Source: DASSFZ01 sp035283185 (lineage in GTDB: Bacteria; Chloroflexota; Anaerolineae; Fen-1058). From it: a DNA stretch of 64,000 nucleotides. The position numbers were made by a program, and so were the translations under genes. The stretch lies in assembly GCA_035283185.1 (NCBI GenBank), contig DATEUJ010000142.1:19351-83350 (forward strand), read 5' to 3'. Below the pieces are notes generated by a model, which saw only the letters and a list, made by a program, of their open reading frames with translations, was not told where the DNA came from and did not search any database. Shown here in pieces: positions 50,540 to 59,051 of the stretch; position 1 is the first letter of the stretch, and the number at the start of each line of letters is the position of its first letter.

Positions 50540-51586
50540 TCACGATAGATTCAACACGCTGATTCTCGCGGCGACTTCTTTCGCGATCTTCATGAACATC
50601 TGCGCCGCCGGCGAATCGGGGTGCTGCACGACGACCGGTGTGCCACCGTCGCCGCCGATGCGCACGTTCGGATCGAGCGGGACGGTCCCCAGGAAAGGCA
50701 CGCCCAGCCGCTCGGCCATGCGCTTGCCGCCGCCCTCGCCGAAGAACGAGATCGTCTGCCCGGTCTTCGGATCGGTATACGGCCCCATGTTCTCGACAAT
50801 GCCGAGGACGTCGACCTCCAGCTTCTCGAACGTGGCAAAACCCTTCACCGCGTCGGCGAGCGCGACTTCCTGTGGCGTGGTGACGATGATCGCGCCAGTG
50901 AGCGGGACCGACTGCGCGAGGGTAAGCTGCGCGTCGCCGGTGCCCGGCGGGAGATCGATGATCAGGTAATCGGGGTTGCCCCAGTCGACGTCGCCGAGGA
51001 ACTGGCGGATCGCCGAGTGAATCATCGGCCCGCGCCAGATCACCGGCTGGTCAGGCGGGACGAGGAAGCCCATGCTCATGACGCGCAGCCCATGTGCATA
51101 AGCCGGGATGAGCCGGCCGTCGCGCGGCTTGGGCATGCTGTCGATGCCGAGCATGATCGGGACGTTCGGCCCGTAGATGTCGGCGTCGAGCAGGCCCACA
51201 GTCGCGCCGGTCTGCGCCAGCGCGACGGCGAGATTGACCGCAACCGTCGTCTTGCCGACGCCGCCCTTGCCGCTCGATACGGCAATCGTGTTCTTGAACT
51301 GCCCGCCAAGCTGGCCGGCGATGCGCTGGTCTTCGGGTACTTTCGAGTCCCATTTGATGTCGATCTCTTTCACGCCTGGCAGCTTGCCCAGCTCCGCCTT
51401 GGCGTCCCTGTCTAACACGTCGGTCAGCGGGCAGGCCGGCGTCGTCAGCACGATCGTGAAGCCGACCTTGCCGCCGTCGATCTTGAGATCCTGAATCATG
51501 CCCAGCGACACGATGTTTCGCCCCAGCTCGGGTTCTTTCACCCGGCTCAGCGCCTCGATCACTTGTGCTTCAGTCACATTCGCCAT
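50540..51586 (-). CDS. apbC: Mrp/ApbC Fe-S cluster carrier ATPase
   Basis: A 348-aa P-loop protein that carries Fe-S clusters to target enzymes. N-terminal MIP18/DUF59 domain (EALSRVKEPELGRNIVSLGM), deviant Walker A SGKGGVGKTTVAVNLA near residue 105, and LLDADIYGPNVPIMLG and IIDLPPGTGDAQLTL. The region where many homologues have a CxxC cluster ligand reads ENMGPYTDPKTGQTISFFGE without cysteines, so cluster binding may differ. A partial copy lies 1.3 kb away. Confidence 0.92.
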   Translation of the reverse strand: MANVTEAQVIEALSRVKEPELGRNIVSLGMIQDLKIDGGKVGFTIVLTTPACPLTDVLDRDAKAELGKLPGVKEIDIKWDSKVPEDQRIAGQLGGQFKNTIAVSSGKGGVGKTTVAVNLAVALAQTGATVGLLDADIYGPNVPIMLGIDSMPKPRDGRLIPAYAHGLRVMSMGFLVPPDQPVIWRGPMIHSAIRQFLGDVDWGNPDYLIIDLPPGTGDAQLTLAQSVPLTGAIIVTTPQEVALADAVKGFATFEKLEVDVLGIVENMGPYTDPKTGQTISFFGEGGGKRMAERLGVPFLGTVPLDPNVRIGGDGGTPVVVQHPDSPAAQMFMKIAKEVAARISVLNLS

Positions 51587-51607
51587 GCTTTACTCCCGAT
51601 GCGCGTA

Positions 51608-52014
51608 AGCGTTCAGAAGGTGTCAACGAATGCCTTCGGCGCAACGAATCAACGAATCTCGGCTGCGCTGCATTCGTTGTCTTTTGCTCCACAGGGTGCG
51701 CGCAGACGCAGGAGCGCCCATATCCGTTGATTCGTTGCCCATTCGTTGACACCGTGCGCTCGACCATCTGAGCGGTTACCCGATGCGCCATCGCTTCGCG
51801 ACAATACCGCCCTCGACCGGAACTCGCAATCGCATCCGGCGAGGGCGGAAAAAGGGCCGACTTCGTAACCACTCAGCCGTCATTGCGACCCCGCTGAGAA
51901 GCGCGGGGCAGGTGAGCGTCGTTTGCGACGAAGCAATCTCCTTCATAGATGGCTATGCTTGCTGATTGGCGCGGAGATTGCTTCGCAAAAAGCGCTCGCA
52001 ATGACGACGGCTGA
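51608..52014. repeat. Intergenic word-repeat hairpins, no gene
   Basis: 51617-51757: GGTGTCAACGAATGCC and CAACGAATCAACGAATC are mirrored by TTGATTCGTTG and CATTCGTTGACACC. 51873-52010: CATTGCGACCCCGCTGAGAA and GACGAAGCAATCTCC are mirrored by GGAGATTGCTTCGC and GCTCGCAATGACG. No coding gene seen. Confidence 0.55.
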
Positions 52015-52056
52015 GTAGTTACCCGACTTCCAGATATAGCTTTCGCCAGAGTACAC

Positions 52057-52740
52057 TCAGGAAGATGCACCTTGAGTCGGCGGCTGCGGGGCAGCCGCGG
52101 CCGCTTTCGCCGCGGCGGCGGCCTTGGCCTTCTCCTCGGCCTGTCTCTTCTTCTCGGCTTCCTTCGCCGCCTTCTCGGCCAGCTCCACCCGCTCGCGCGC
52201 CCAGTCGGTCGGGTGGATCGCCGCGTGATACGTATCGGGCTTGGTCAGCTTCTGCTTGTCGAAGACGAGCGTCTGAAAGCGCTCGAACGTCGCGATCTCG
52301 TAGTCGTGATCCATCTTGATTGCGTCGAACGGGCAGAACTCGGCGCAGAACCCGCACTGCATGCAAATCGTCGTGTCGATGTAGAACTCGGCGGGCTGCG
52401 GAACGGGTCGCTTGGTGACCGGGTCGTTGGTGCGCACGATCCAGATGCACTGCGGCGGGCAAACCTTGGCGCAGATGCCGCACGATGTGCATTTGTCGTC
52501 GTTCGCCGTCGTGTCGTAGATCAGGAACGGCAGGTAGCGGAAGTTCTCCGGCACGGGCAGCTTCTCTTCGGGGTACTGCACGGTGAATACACCCTTCGCC
52601 TTTGGCCCCTGCCGCTGCATCAGCGCTTTTTCGTTGTAGTAACGCCCGCCGCGAAACAGATAGGCGATGTCGTCCACGTACGTTGCGACGAAATGCTTGA
52701 ACGTCACACCCAAACCCCTGAGCACTCCGGTTCCGAACAT
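52057..52740 (-). CDS. nuoI: NADH-quinone oxidoreductase subunit I
   Basis: A 227-aa peripheral-arm subunit of complex I with two 4Fe-4S motifs, CTSCGICAKVCPPQCIWI and CMQCGFCAEFCPFDAIKM (clusters N6a/N6b). Residues beyond ~170 form an Ala/Lys/Glu-rich extension (EKAAKEAEKKRQAEEKAKAA) not found in typical NuoI. GGAGG lies eight bases before the ATG at 52740. Last gene of iscX-nuoB-nuoCD-nuoI; no nuoH follows. Confidence 0.93.
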   Translation of the reverse strand: MFGTGVLRGLGVTFKHFVATYVDDIAYLFRGGRYYNEKALMQRQGPKAKGVFTVQYPEEKLPVPENFRYLPFLIYDTTANDDKCTSCGICAKVCPPQCIWIVRTNDPVTKRPVPQPAEFYIDTTICMQCGFCAEFCPFDAIKMDHDYEIATFERFQTLVFDKQKLTKPDTYHAAIHPTDWARERVELAEKAAKEAEKKRQAEEKAKAAAAAKAAAAAPQPPTQGASS

Positions 52741-52767
52741 AGTGGTTTCCTCCAGCGCCTTGGAGCC

Positions 52768-52822
52768 TATCCGAAAACGTAGCCTAGCCCCTCGTGGGCG
52801 GCTACGGGGTTTTCGGATAGTT
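52768..52822. repeat. Long palindrome between nuoCD and nuoI
   Basis: CTATCCGAAAACGTAGCC pairs with GGCTACGGGGTTTTCGGATAG, a stem of ~18 bp. Related to 7164-7231. Confidence 0.8.
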
Positions 52823-52829
52823 ATTACGG

Positions 52830-54629
52830 CTATCGATCGGTTTCGCCCAGCACGATGTCGATACTGCCGAGGATGATGACCGTGTCGGCGACCTTGTACC
52901 CGACACACATCCGCTCCAGGGCTGTCAGGTTGATAAACGAAGGCGCCCGGATGTGATAGCGATACGGGTTCGCCGACCCGTCCGACACGACGTAGAAGCC
53001 GAGCTCACCCTTCGGGTTCTCGACGCGCCCGTAGGCCTGACCGGCGGGCACGCGCTGCGAATACTGCTTCTTGCCGGCCTGGATCTCGCCTTCGGGAATC
53101 TGGTCGAGCGCCTGCTGCAGGATGCGCACCGACTGGCGCATTTCGTCGATGCGGATGAGATAACGATCGTACACGTCGCCGTTGTAGCGCACGGCCACGT
53201 CGAACTGGAAGCGATCGTAGATCGAATACGGCTCCGCGCGTCGCACGTCGTACGGCACGCCCGATGCGCGCAGCACTGGCCCGGCTGTGCTGTAGGCGAT
53301 GGCGTCTTCGGGCGACAGGTAGCCGACGCCCATGCAGCGCGACCGGATGATCTCATTGCCAGACAGGAACGTGTCGAGATGATCGATCTTCCTGGGCAGC
53401 CGCTCGAAGACGATCTCGCGGCACTTCTCGAGCCAGCCGGGCGGCACGTCGAGCGCCACGCCGCCGAAGCGCATGTAGTTGCACATCATGCGGCTGCCCG
53501 CCGCCGCTTCGAACAGGTCGAGAATCAATTCGCGCTCTTCGATGGCGTACAAGGCGGGCGTGAAGAACGCGCCCAGGTCGTTCAGCAAGAAGCCGATGGC
53601 CCAGTTGTGATTGGCGATGCGCGTCAGCTCGACCATGATCACGCGCAGATACTCGGCGCGCTCGGGCGGCTTGACGCCGATCAGCTTCTCGACGGTCAGG
53701 GCATAGCCGAGGTTGTTGCTCATCGAAGAGATGTAATCGAGCCGATCGGTGTAGGGCATGTTCTGAATGTAGGTGTTGCGCTCGCCGATCTGCTCGTGGT
53801 TGCGGTGCAGGTAGCCGACGACCGGCTCCAGCTCTCGGATCGTCTCGCCGTCCAGCCTGACGACCATGCGGAATACGCCGTGCGTCGAAGGGTGCTGCGG
53901 GCCGAGATTGACGACGAGCTGATCCGTCTTCAGCCCGGCCGCGGCGTCGCCATTTGCGCCGGAGACCGGCACCGTCAGCGGCTGCCCTTGCACGACTTCA
54001 ACCTGGCGCATTCGCTCGTAGACGGCGGCGTCAGCTTCTTCGACAAAGGAGGTCGGATCGAAATCGGCCGGATAGCTCACGTTGTCGGCCCACGGCACGC
54101 GGTCTTCCGCCCGGTTGTGATACCCACCGGGCCAGCGGCTGTCAAACGGCTTGTTGTCTTGTTCGTAATAGGCTTCGCGCCAATCCTTGCGCATCGGGTG
54201 GCCGTGGAAGCCTTCCCACATCAGGATGCGCTTGAGGTTCGGATGGCCCTCGAACTTGACGCCAAACAGGTCCCAGGCTTCGCGTTCCTGAAAGTCGGCG
54301 CCCGGCCACACCGAGGTCAGCGAAGGCAGCACGGCGTTGTCGCGCGGCGTCCTGGCCTTGAAGACCAGCGGGCCGCCGCCTTTGTCGATCGAGAAGGCGT
54401 GATACACCACTTCCATCTGGCCGTCCTTGACGTAGTCGACGGCCGTGATGCTGGACAGATAGCCGTAGCCTAAATCGTCGCGAATGGTTTTCGCCGCCTC
54501 GACGAGATGCGCCGGGTCGATCGTGACGCCTTCGAAGTCGGCAGGCTCGACGGCGTCGCCGAACTTCTCTTTCAGCGCGGCGAGCGGGCCGGTCAACTCG
54601 GCGGCAGGAGCGGTGGTTGGGTTTGCCAT
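52830..54629 (-). CDS. nuoCD: NADH-quinone oxidoreductase, fused subunits C and D
   Basis: A 599-aa fusion. Residues ~1-190 are NuoC (30-kDa: EREAWDLFGVKFEGHPNLKR). Residues ~230-599 are NuoD (49-kDa: NLGPQHPSTHGVFRMVVRLD, YLHRNHEQIGE, and the C-terminal DTVIILGSIDIVLGETDR). NuoD lines the quinone site near cluster N2 of NuoB. NuoC-NuoD fusions are known in several phyla. It lies 11 bases after nuoB. Confidence 0.95.
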   Translation of the reverse strand: MANPTTAPAAELTGPLAALKEKFGDAVEPADFEGVTIDPAHLVEAAKTIRDDLGYGYLSSITAVDYVKDGQMEVVYHAFSIDKGGGPLVFKARTPRDNAVLPSLTSVWPGADFQEREAWDLFGVKFEGHPNLKRILMWEGFHGHPMRKDWREAYYEQDNKPFDSRWPGGYHNRAEDRVPWADNVSYPADFDPTSFVEEADAAVYERMRQVEVVQGQPLTVPVSGANGDAAAGLKTDQLVVNLGPQHPSTHGVFRMVVRLDGETIRELEPVVGYLHRNHEQIGERNTYIQNMPYTDRLDYISSMSNNLGYALTVEKLIGVKPPERAEYLRVIMVELTRIANHNWAIGFLLNDLGAFFTPALYAIEERELILDLFEAAAGSRMMCNYMRFGGVALDVPPGWLEKCREIVFERLPRKIDHLDTFLSGNEIIRSRCMGVGYLSPEDAIAYSTAGPVLRASGVPYDVRRAEPYSIYDRFQFDVAVRYNGDVYDRYLIRIDEMRQSVRILQQALDQIPEGEIQAGKKQYSQRVPAGQAYGRVENPKGELGFYVVSDGSANPYRYHIRAPSFINLTALERMCVGYKVADTVIILGSIDIVLGETDR

Positions 54630-54640
54630 GAGGACCTCGG

Positions 54641-55285
54641 CTAACCTTGCGAAGGTTCCGGAACCTTCGCAAGGTTGGAACGGATTTCAGGAACGCGCCG
54701 CACGTCGATGAGATCAGGTCCTAGGACGGGAACTGGAATCGCTTCGCCGGCATCTTTCTTGTACCACGACACCGTGCGAATGCTCTGCTTCTCCATCTTC
54801 TCGTGCAGCTTGAGCAAGCCGTTGAGCAGGGCCTGCGGTGTCGGCGGGCAGCCAGGCACGTACACGTCGACTGGCAGTAATTTGTCGATGCCGGAGACGA
54901 CGTTGTAACCCTCTTTGAACGGGCCGCCGCCCGTGGCGCACGCGCCCATCGACAGGACGTACTTCGGCTCGGCCATTTGGTTGTACAGACGCACGATCTG
55001 AGGCACCATCTTCTTCGTCACCGTGCCGGAAACGATCATCAGGTCCGCCTGGCGTGGGCTGGCGCGCATGAGGCCCATGCCGAAGCGGTCTAGATCGAAG
55101 CGGCCCGCCGCCGTGCAGATCATCTCGATGGCGCAGCACGCCAGGCCGAACATCAGCGGCCAGACGCTGCGCTTCCGTCCCCAGTTGTACAGCTTATCCA
55201 ATGTCGTGATGAAGACGTTGTTCTGCAGCTCGGGGGGCACTATCGGATCGTTGACGGGCGTCCTTTGTTCATTCGCGTCGGTCAT
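54641..55285 (-). CDS. nuoB: NADH-quinone oxidoreductase subunit B
   Basis: A 214-aa subunit that holds cluster N2. Ligands are visible in GLACCAIEM, SMGACATGGG and VPGCPPTPQ. The ATG overlaps the iscX stop (ATGA). The last eleven residues (NLAKVPEPSQG) and stop are encoded by a perfect 34-base palindrome, a repeat that seems to have replaced the native 3' end without harming the fold. Confidence 0.95.
   Translation of the reverse strand: MTDANEQRTPVNDPIVPPELQNNVFITTLDKLYNWGRKRSVWPLMFGLACCAIEMICTAAGRFDLDRFGMGLMRASPRQADLMIVSGTVTKKMVPQIVRLYNQMAEPKYVLSMGACATGGGPFKEGYNVVSGIDKLLPVDVYVPGCPPTPQALLNGLLKLHEKMEKQSIRTVSWYKKDAGEAIPVPVLGPDLIDVRRVPEIRSNLAKVPEPSQG
54643..54676. repeat. Perfect 34-bp palindrome overlapping the nuoB 3' end
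   Basis: AACCTTGCGAAGGTT, CCGG, AACCTTCGCAAGGTT: a self-complementary sequence, the second 15-mer being the reverse complement of the first. Confidence 0.9.
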
Positions 55286-55545
55286 CGTGAGGTGACCTCC
55301 TCATACCATTCCTTTTGAATGTCTTCCAACAGGTTCAGACTGGTCACGCTTGTGTCGTCCGCAAACTGCGGCAGTTCTACGACCCACCGATGAAGCGTCT
55401 CCCAGGACACCGATAGCGGATCGACGCCGGGATGCCGGCGAAGCAGTTCCAGCGCAATCGGATAGGGATCGTCCCAGTAGAACTCGTCCACCTGCGCCGC
55501 CTGATCGCGCTGCAATTTGACACCGCCGATGGAATGTCCAGCCAA
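55282..55545 (-). CDS. iscX: IscX-like Fe-S assembly protein
   Basis: An 87-aa acidic protein resembling IscX (YfhJ), a partner of IscS and frataxin-like regulation in Fe-S assembly. The match is EFYWDDPYPIALELLRRHPG, then DPLSVSWETLHRWVVELPQF and LEDIQKEWYEE. The first ~20 residues are an extra N-terminal extension or a start-site error. It overlaps nuoB (ATGA), so it heads the nuo transcript, an unusual but sensible partner for Fe-S-rich subunits. Confidence 0.72.
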   Translation of the reverse strand: MAGHSIGGVKLQRDQAAQVDEFYWDDPYPIALELLRRHPGVDPLSVSWETLHRWVVELPQFADDTSVTSLNLLEDIQKEWYEEVTSR

Positions 55546-55668
55546 CGCAGCGAAGTCGCACTCACGCCACGAGCCAGACGATGACGCCGGAGTGGGTTTA
55601 AGCCAATTGTACTAGGTTTCTCAAAAAACGGCAACGCACTTTCTTTTTAATTACGCGCATTTTGCCAA

Positions 55669-55696
55669 TTGACATCCGGGGCCACCGTGCTAGAAT
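55669..55696 (+). promoter_or_regulatory. Promoter of the SufR-like regulator
   Basis: TTGACA and TAGAAT with a 16-base spacer, 50 bases upstream of the ATG. The divergent iscX-nuo promoter must lie in the same 200-base gap. Confidence 0.65.
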
Positions 55697-55745
55697 AAAT
55701 AGGCAGCCGTTTGGGGGGTGGCGTACACGAAAGGTAGGATCAGCC

Positions 55746-56366
55746 ATGCAGGCCACACGACAGTCAATACTCAAGATCCTGAAGGAGCGCGGTCAGGCGA
55801 CCGTCGAGCAGATGAGCGACGAGCTTAGCCTGACGCCGGTCACGATCCGCCACCATCTTGACATTCTACGCGGCGAGGGCCTCGTGCAGGCGCCCAAGGT
55901 GCAGCGGCGGCAGTCGCCGGGCCGCCCGCAACACGTCTACAGCCTGACCGAGCAGGCAACCAACTACTTTCCCAAGAACTACGTCGCGTTTGCAGACCTT
56001 ACGCTCCAGGAGCTGCGCGAGCGCGTCAGCACCGACGAAATGGACTCGATCGTGCGCGGGGTGGCGCGGCGCATGGCGGCCAACGCGCCGGAGCCACTGC
56101 CGGGTGAGCCTATGCCAGAGCGGCTGACACGCGTTGTGGACTTTCTCAATCGGCAGGGTTACGTCGCGCGCTGGGAAACCAACGATCAGGGCTTCTTGCT
56201 GCACACGGCAAACTGTCCATACCAGGGACTGACGGATCACCACGCCGCGCCCTGTATCATGGACACGGCTCTGCTGACGGAGCTGCTCGGATCGCAGCCG
56301 CTTCGCATTTCTTGGATGAGCGCCGGCGACGACACCTGCACGTACCTGGTGAAGAATTCCGTTTAA
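55746..56366 (+). CDS. SufR-like iron-sulfur transcriptional regulator
   Basis: A 206-aa DNA-binding protein. The N-terminal winged helix-turn-helix reads TVEQMSDELSLTPVTIRHHLDILRGEGLV (residues ~18-47, given here as its key helices). The C-terminal part has cysteines at about 156, 169 and 197 (NCPYQ, PCIMD, TCTYLV), the first two spaced by twelve residues as in SufR, whose Fe-S cluster senses iron-sulfur status. It lacks an obvious fourth cysteine. It lies between the divergent iscX-nuo operon and erpA, which suggests it controls one or both. Confidence 0.75.
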   Translation: MQATRQSILKILKERGQATVEQMSDELSLTPVTIRHHLDILRGEGLVQAPKVQRRQSPGRPQHVYSLTEQATNYFPKNYVAFADLTLQELRERVSTDEMDSIVRGVARRMAANAPEPLPGEPMPERLTRVVDFLNRQGYVARWETNDQGFLLHTANCPYQGLTDHHAAPCIMDTALLTELLGSQPLRISWMSAGDDTCTYLVKNSV

Positions 56367-56386
56367 GTAAATGGACATTTACTTTA

Positions 56387-56415
56387 TTGACAAATGCGCC
56401 AGGGGGTGTTAGAAT
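56387..56415 (+). promoter_or_regulatory. Promoter of erpA
   Basis: TTGACA and TAGAAT with a 17-base spacer. The 145-base leader that follows contains a hairpin-forming repeat pair. Confidence 0.65.
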
Positions 56416-56460
56416 TCCCATAGCCTTCGAGCCTAGCCGAGAACCCCGAAGGTTGGGATG

Positions 56461-56500
56461 GCAGTTGCACTGCCGTCCCAGGCCGTCGCAGTGCAACTGC
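56461..56500. repeat. Paired palindromic word GCAGT(TGC/GCA)ACTGC
   Basis: GCAGTTGCACTGC at 56461-56473 and its reverse complement GCAGTGCAACTGC at 56488-56500, in the erpA leader. Confidence 0.75.
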
Positions 56501-56559
56501 GACGGGAACTGCGGAAAATAGGCTTAGCAGGTGATTCGTTCCATATTGTGGAGATGACC

Positions 56560-56991
56560 ATGACAACCGCCCCGATGCTGATTCACGACGCCGAGCAGAC
56601 ACTTACCGAGACGCCGCTCCTGACTATCACGCCGACGGCCGCGCAGAAGCTGGTCAAGCTTCTGACCGAAAAGAACATCCCGGACTACGGGCTTCGCGTG
56701 TTCGTAGCCGGCGGCGGATGCTCGGGCATGCAATACGGAATGGCCTTCGAGCAAACGGCGCGTGAGTTCGACGCCGTCGTCGAACTGCACGGCGTGAGGT
56801 TGTTCGTTGATCCGACCAGCGCGCAATACCTGGGGGACGCCACGATCGACTACGTCGACAACCTGATGGGCGGCGGTTTTCGCATCGAAAACCCGAACGC
56901 GGTTTCGACGTGCGGCTGTGGGCACTCCTTCCGCACACAGGACAGCAGCAATTCGGCGTACGGCGCGGGCGGTGGCTCCGGCTGCAGTTAG
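56560..56991 (+). CDS. erpA: A-type Fe-S carrier ErpA/IscA
   Basis: A 143-aa iron-sulfur carrier with the three family cysteines: GGGCSGMQYG and CGCGHSF. TITPTAAQKLVKLL is the usual domain start. A Ser/Gly-rich tail follows the second motif. Of two near ATGs, that at 56560 has the better ribosome-site spacing (GTGGAG, six bases). Followed immediately by the DUF2203 gene. Confidence 0.92.
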   Translation: MTTAPMLIHDAEQTLTETPLLTITPTAAQKLVKLLTEKNIPDYGLRVFVAGGGCSGMQYGMAFEQTAREFDAVVELHGVRLFVDPTSAQYLGDATIDYVDNLMGGGFRIENPNAVSTCGCGHSFRTQDSSNSAYGAGGGSGCS

Positions 56992-56997
56992 GCTGGC

Positions 56998-57381
56998 ATG
57001 TCCCGCCATTTCAGCGTCGAAGAGGCAAACGCGCTTCTCCCGCGCATCCGATCCATCGTCGAGTCGGTACTCGCCGCCCGGCAACGCATCCTGGACGCGC
57101 AGCCCGAAGTCTGGCCGGCGCTCGAGAAGGCGATCGGCAACGGCGGCAGCCGGAGAGCGGGCGCGCTGATCGAGGATTTCAAGAAAGTCGAAAACGGCGT
57201 CAAGGCGATTCAGAAGCTGGGCGCCGTCGTAAAAGATGTCAACGCCGGTTTGATAGACTTCCCGTCTCTGCGAGGAGAACGGGAAGTCTTTCTCTGCTGG
57301 CGCTACGACGAGCCGGCGGTCGCCTACTGGCACGAGCTGCACACCGGCTTTGCCGGGCGCCAGGCTGTCGACTGGCGGTGA
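56998..57381 (+). CDS. DUF2203 protein
   Basis: A 127-aa protein of the DUF2203 family: HFSVEEANALLPRIRSIVES at the start, then GLIDFPSLRGEREVFLCWRY and WHELHTGFAGRQ at the end. Function unknown. Six bases after erpA and overlapping or abutting the radical SAM gene. Confidence 0.85.
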   Translation: MSRHFSVEEANALLPRIRSIVESVLAARQRILDAQPEVWPALEKAIGNGGSRRAGALIEDFKKVENGVKAIQKLGAVVKDVNAGLIDFPSLRGEREVFLCWRYDEPAVAYWHELHTGFAGRQAVDWR

Positions 57382-57401
57382 TCGTCGAGGAGAATCGGAC
57401 C

Positions 57402-58814
57402 GTGCTCAAGCTCTTCCGAAAGGGAACAGACGAGACGCCCAGGCCGCCGAGATTGTGGCTGGACCTGGGCGATCTGGGCGATCTGGTCAACCCCGCCGGA
57501 CCGCACGAGCAATGGCAGGATCACGGACTTGGACTCCTCAGGACGATCTTGCACCAGAACGGCGTGATGACCGATCTGGCATCGACGCGCGCCTGCACGT
57601 CGTGGAACGAGGTGCGCGGCAAGCTCAAGGGATACGAGATGCTCATCATGAATGTGAGGAGCTACACGTTTCCCGCAGCCTACCGGGCGGCGAAGCTGTT
57701 CAAAGAGGTGAATCCGAACGGACTGGTGCTCACCGGCGGGATGCATGCCACGGTCGCGCTCGACGAAATGACGGCGGTGGCGGAGTTCGACAAGATATGC
57801 CAGGGTCCCGGCGAAAACGTCATCGTCGATCTGGTGAGCCATCCGGAGAAGCACCCGCGCGTCGTCCTCGGCGTCGGCGCGAAGTCGATGGAAGAGTGGC
57901 CGATAATCGACCGGCGGCTCTGGCCGAAACCGGCGAGCCGGAAGCTGCAGCGCGCGTTCAACTGGCCGCTGGAGCCGGAATGCGGCTGGGGCCCGCCCGC
58001 CGTCGCGACGATTTTGACGAGCCGCGTGTGTCCCTGGCAGTGCGTCTTCTGTAACGAGAACTCGTACATTCCCAACATGGGACGCCGGCCCGTCGACATG
58101 CTCATCGACGAGTTGAACACTCTCGACCGGACGTACGGTCCGATCGGCTCCGTCGTGATACACGATTCGATGTTCTTCCAGAATCCTGGGTGGCTGGAGG
58201 AATGGCTGGACAAGTATCCGCGCCGGGCGAACAAGCTGTGGCCATACTGGGCGGCCGCGCGCGCCGACACGGTTCGCCAGTGGCCCGAGCTGTTCGAGGC
58301 GCTCGTGCGCGAAACGAACTGGAACACCGTCTCGATTGGCTTCGAGTCGGGGAGCGATCGCGTCTTGCGCATCCTCAACAAGGAATGCACCGAAGAAGAT
58401 AACTACTTCACCATCGATCTGCTCACTCGCATCGGCGACGACATGGAACATGAGGGCAAGAAGCCTCCGGTTTTCTGGTCGAACATCATGCTGGGCATTC
58501 CGGGCGAAACGCGCGAGGACGCTTTCAAGACGATGCGCATGGTCAAATATACCAAGCGCATCATGCCCTCCATCGCGTTCTACGCCCCCTACCCCGGCTC
58601 GGCGCTCGGCCACCAGTTGATCGCGGAGGGCAAGAGCCTGATGACGAAGGATAACTACCATCGCTTCCCCGACGACGAGAAAGTGAAGGGCGTCGACTAC
58701 CCGTTCTATCGCGAGCTGCTGGCCGGCAAGTACGATGGCGAAGTCAACAGAGGACTGCCAGAATTGGTCGCACGAAGACGCGCCGTGTACAGCGACGCGC
58801 TCGTCAAGGCTTGA
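57402..58814 (+). CDS. B12-binding-type radical SAM protein
   Basis: A ~470-aa protein. The N-terminal ~190 residues resemble a cobalamin-binding domain (YEMLIMNVRSYTFPAAYRA, VLTGGMHATVA). The radical SAM core follows, with cluster ligands in SRVCPWQCVFCNE near 210-217 and later GFESGSDRVLRILNKE. Reaction unknown; relatives include methylthiotransferases and bacteriochlorophyll or hopanoid enzymes. Likely GTG start at 57402 (GAGGAG upstream); an alternative GTG at 57378 overlaps the DUF2203 stop. Confidence 0.85.
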   Translation: MLKLFRKGTDETPRPPRLWLDLGDLGDLVNPAGPHEQWQDHGLGLLRTILHQNGVMTDLASTRACTSWNEVRGKLKGYEMLIMNVRSYTFPAAYRAAKLFKEVNPNGLVLTGGMHATVALDEMTAVAEFDKICQGPGENVIVDLVSHPEKHPRVVLGVGAKSMEEWPIIDRRLWPKPASRKLQRAFNWPLEPECGWGPPAVATILTSRVCPWQCVFCNENSYIPNMGRRPVDMLIDELNTLDRTYGPIGSVVIHDSMFFQNPGWLEEWLDKYPRRANKLWPYWAAARADTVRQWPELFEALVRETNWNTVSIGFESGSDRVLRILNKECTEEDNYFTIDLLTRIGDDMEHEGKKPPVFWSNIMLGIPGETREDAFKTMRMVKYTKRIMPSIAFYAPYPGSALGHQLIAEGKSLMTKDNYHRFPDDEKVKGVDYPFYRELLAGKYDGEVNRGLPELVARRRAVYSDALVKA

Positions 58815-58818
58815 GGAC

Positions 58819-59025
58819 ATGAGCAGCTTCAGCAATCCACACTACATGTACCTGTTCGACATGAAGAACGGGAAGAAGAAACTGGCCTACGGGCAATCAC
58901 CCGAAGACGCACTGGAGATCTTGAGCTACCGCCTGTCGCCGGAAGAACTGGAGCAGATCATTCCGGACAAGTTCACCAAGATCTCGCAGCGCAAGATGCA
59001 GGAATTCGTCCACCTGTTAGCATAG
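58819..59025 (+). CDS. Small conserved-looking protein downstream of radical SAM gene
   Basis: A 68-aa soluble protein, not recognised. Sequence features: FDMKNGKKKLAYGQSPEDAL and a helical RLSPEELEQIIPDKFTKISQ. It starts four bases after the radical SAM stop, so it is likely co-translated and may assist that enzyme, by position only. Confidence 0.6.
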   Translation: MSSFSNPHYMYLFDMKNGKKKLAYGQSPEDALEILSYRLSPEELEQIIPDKFTKISQRKMQEFVHLLA

Positions 59026-59051
59026 CGCGGCCCCGCCGCAACCGAAAGACC

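Noticed and set aside
56910..57401. In-frame extension of the radical SAM gene across the DUF2203 gene
   Set aside because: Low-complexity Arg/Gly sequence overlapping a recognisable gene in another frame.
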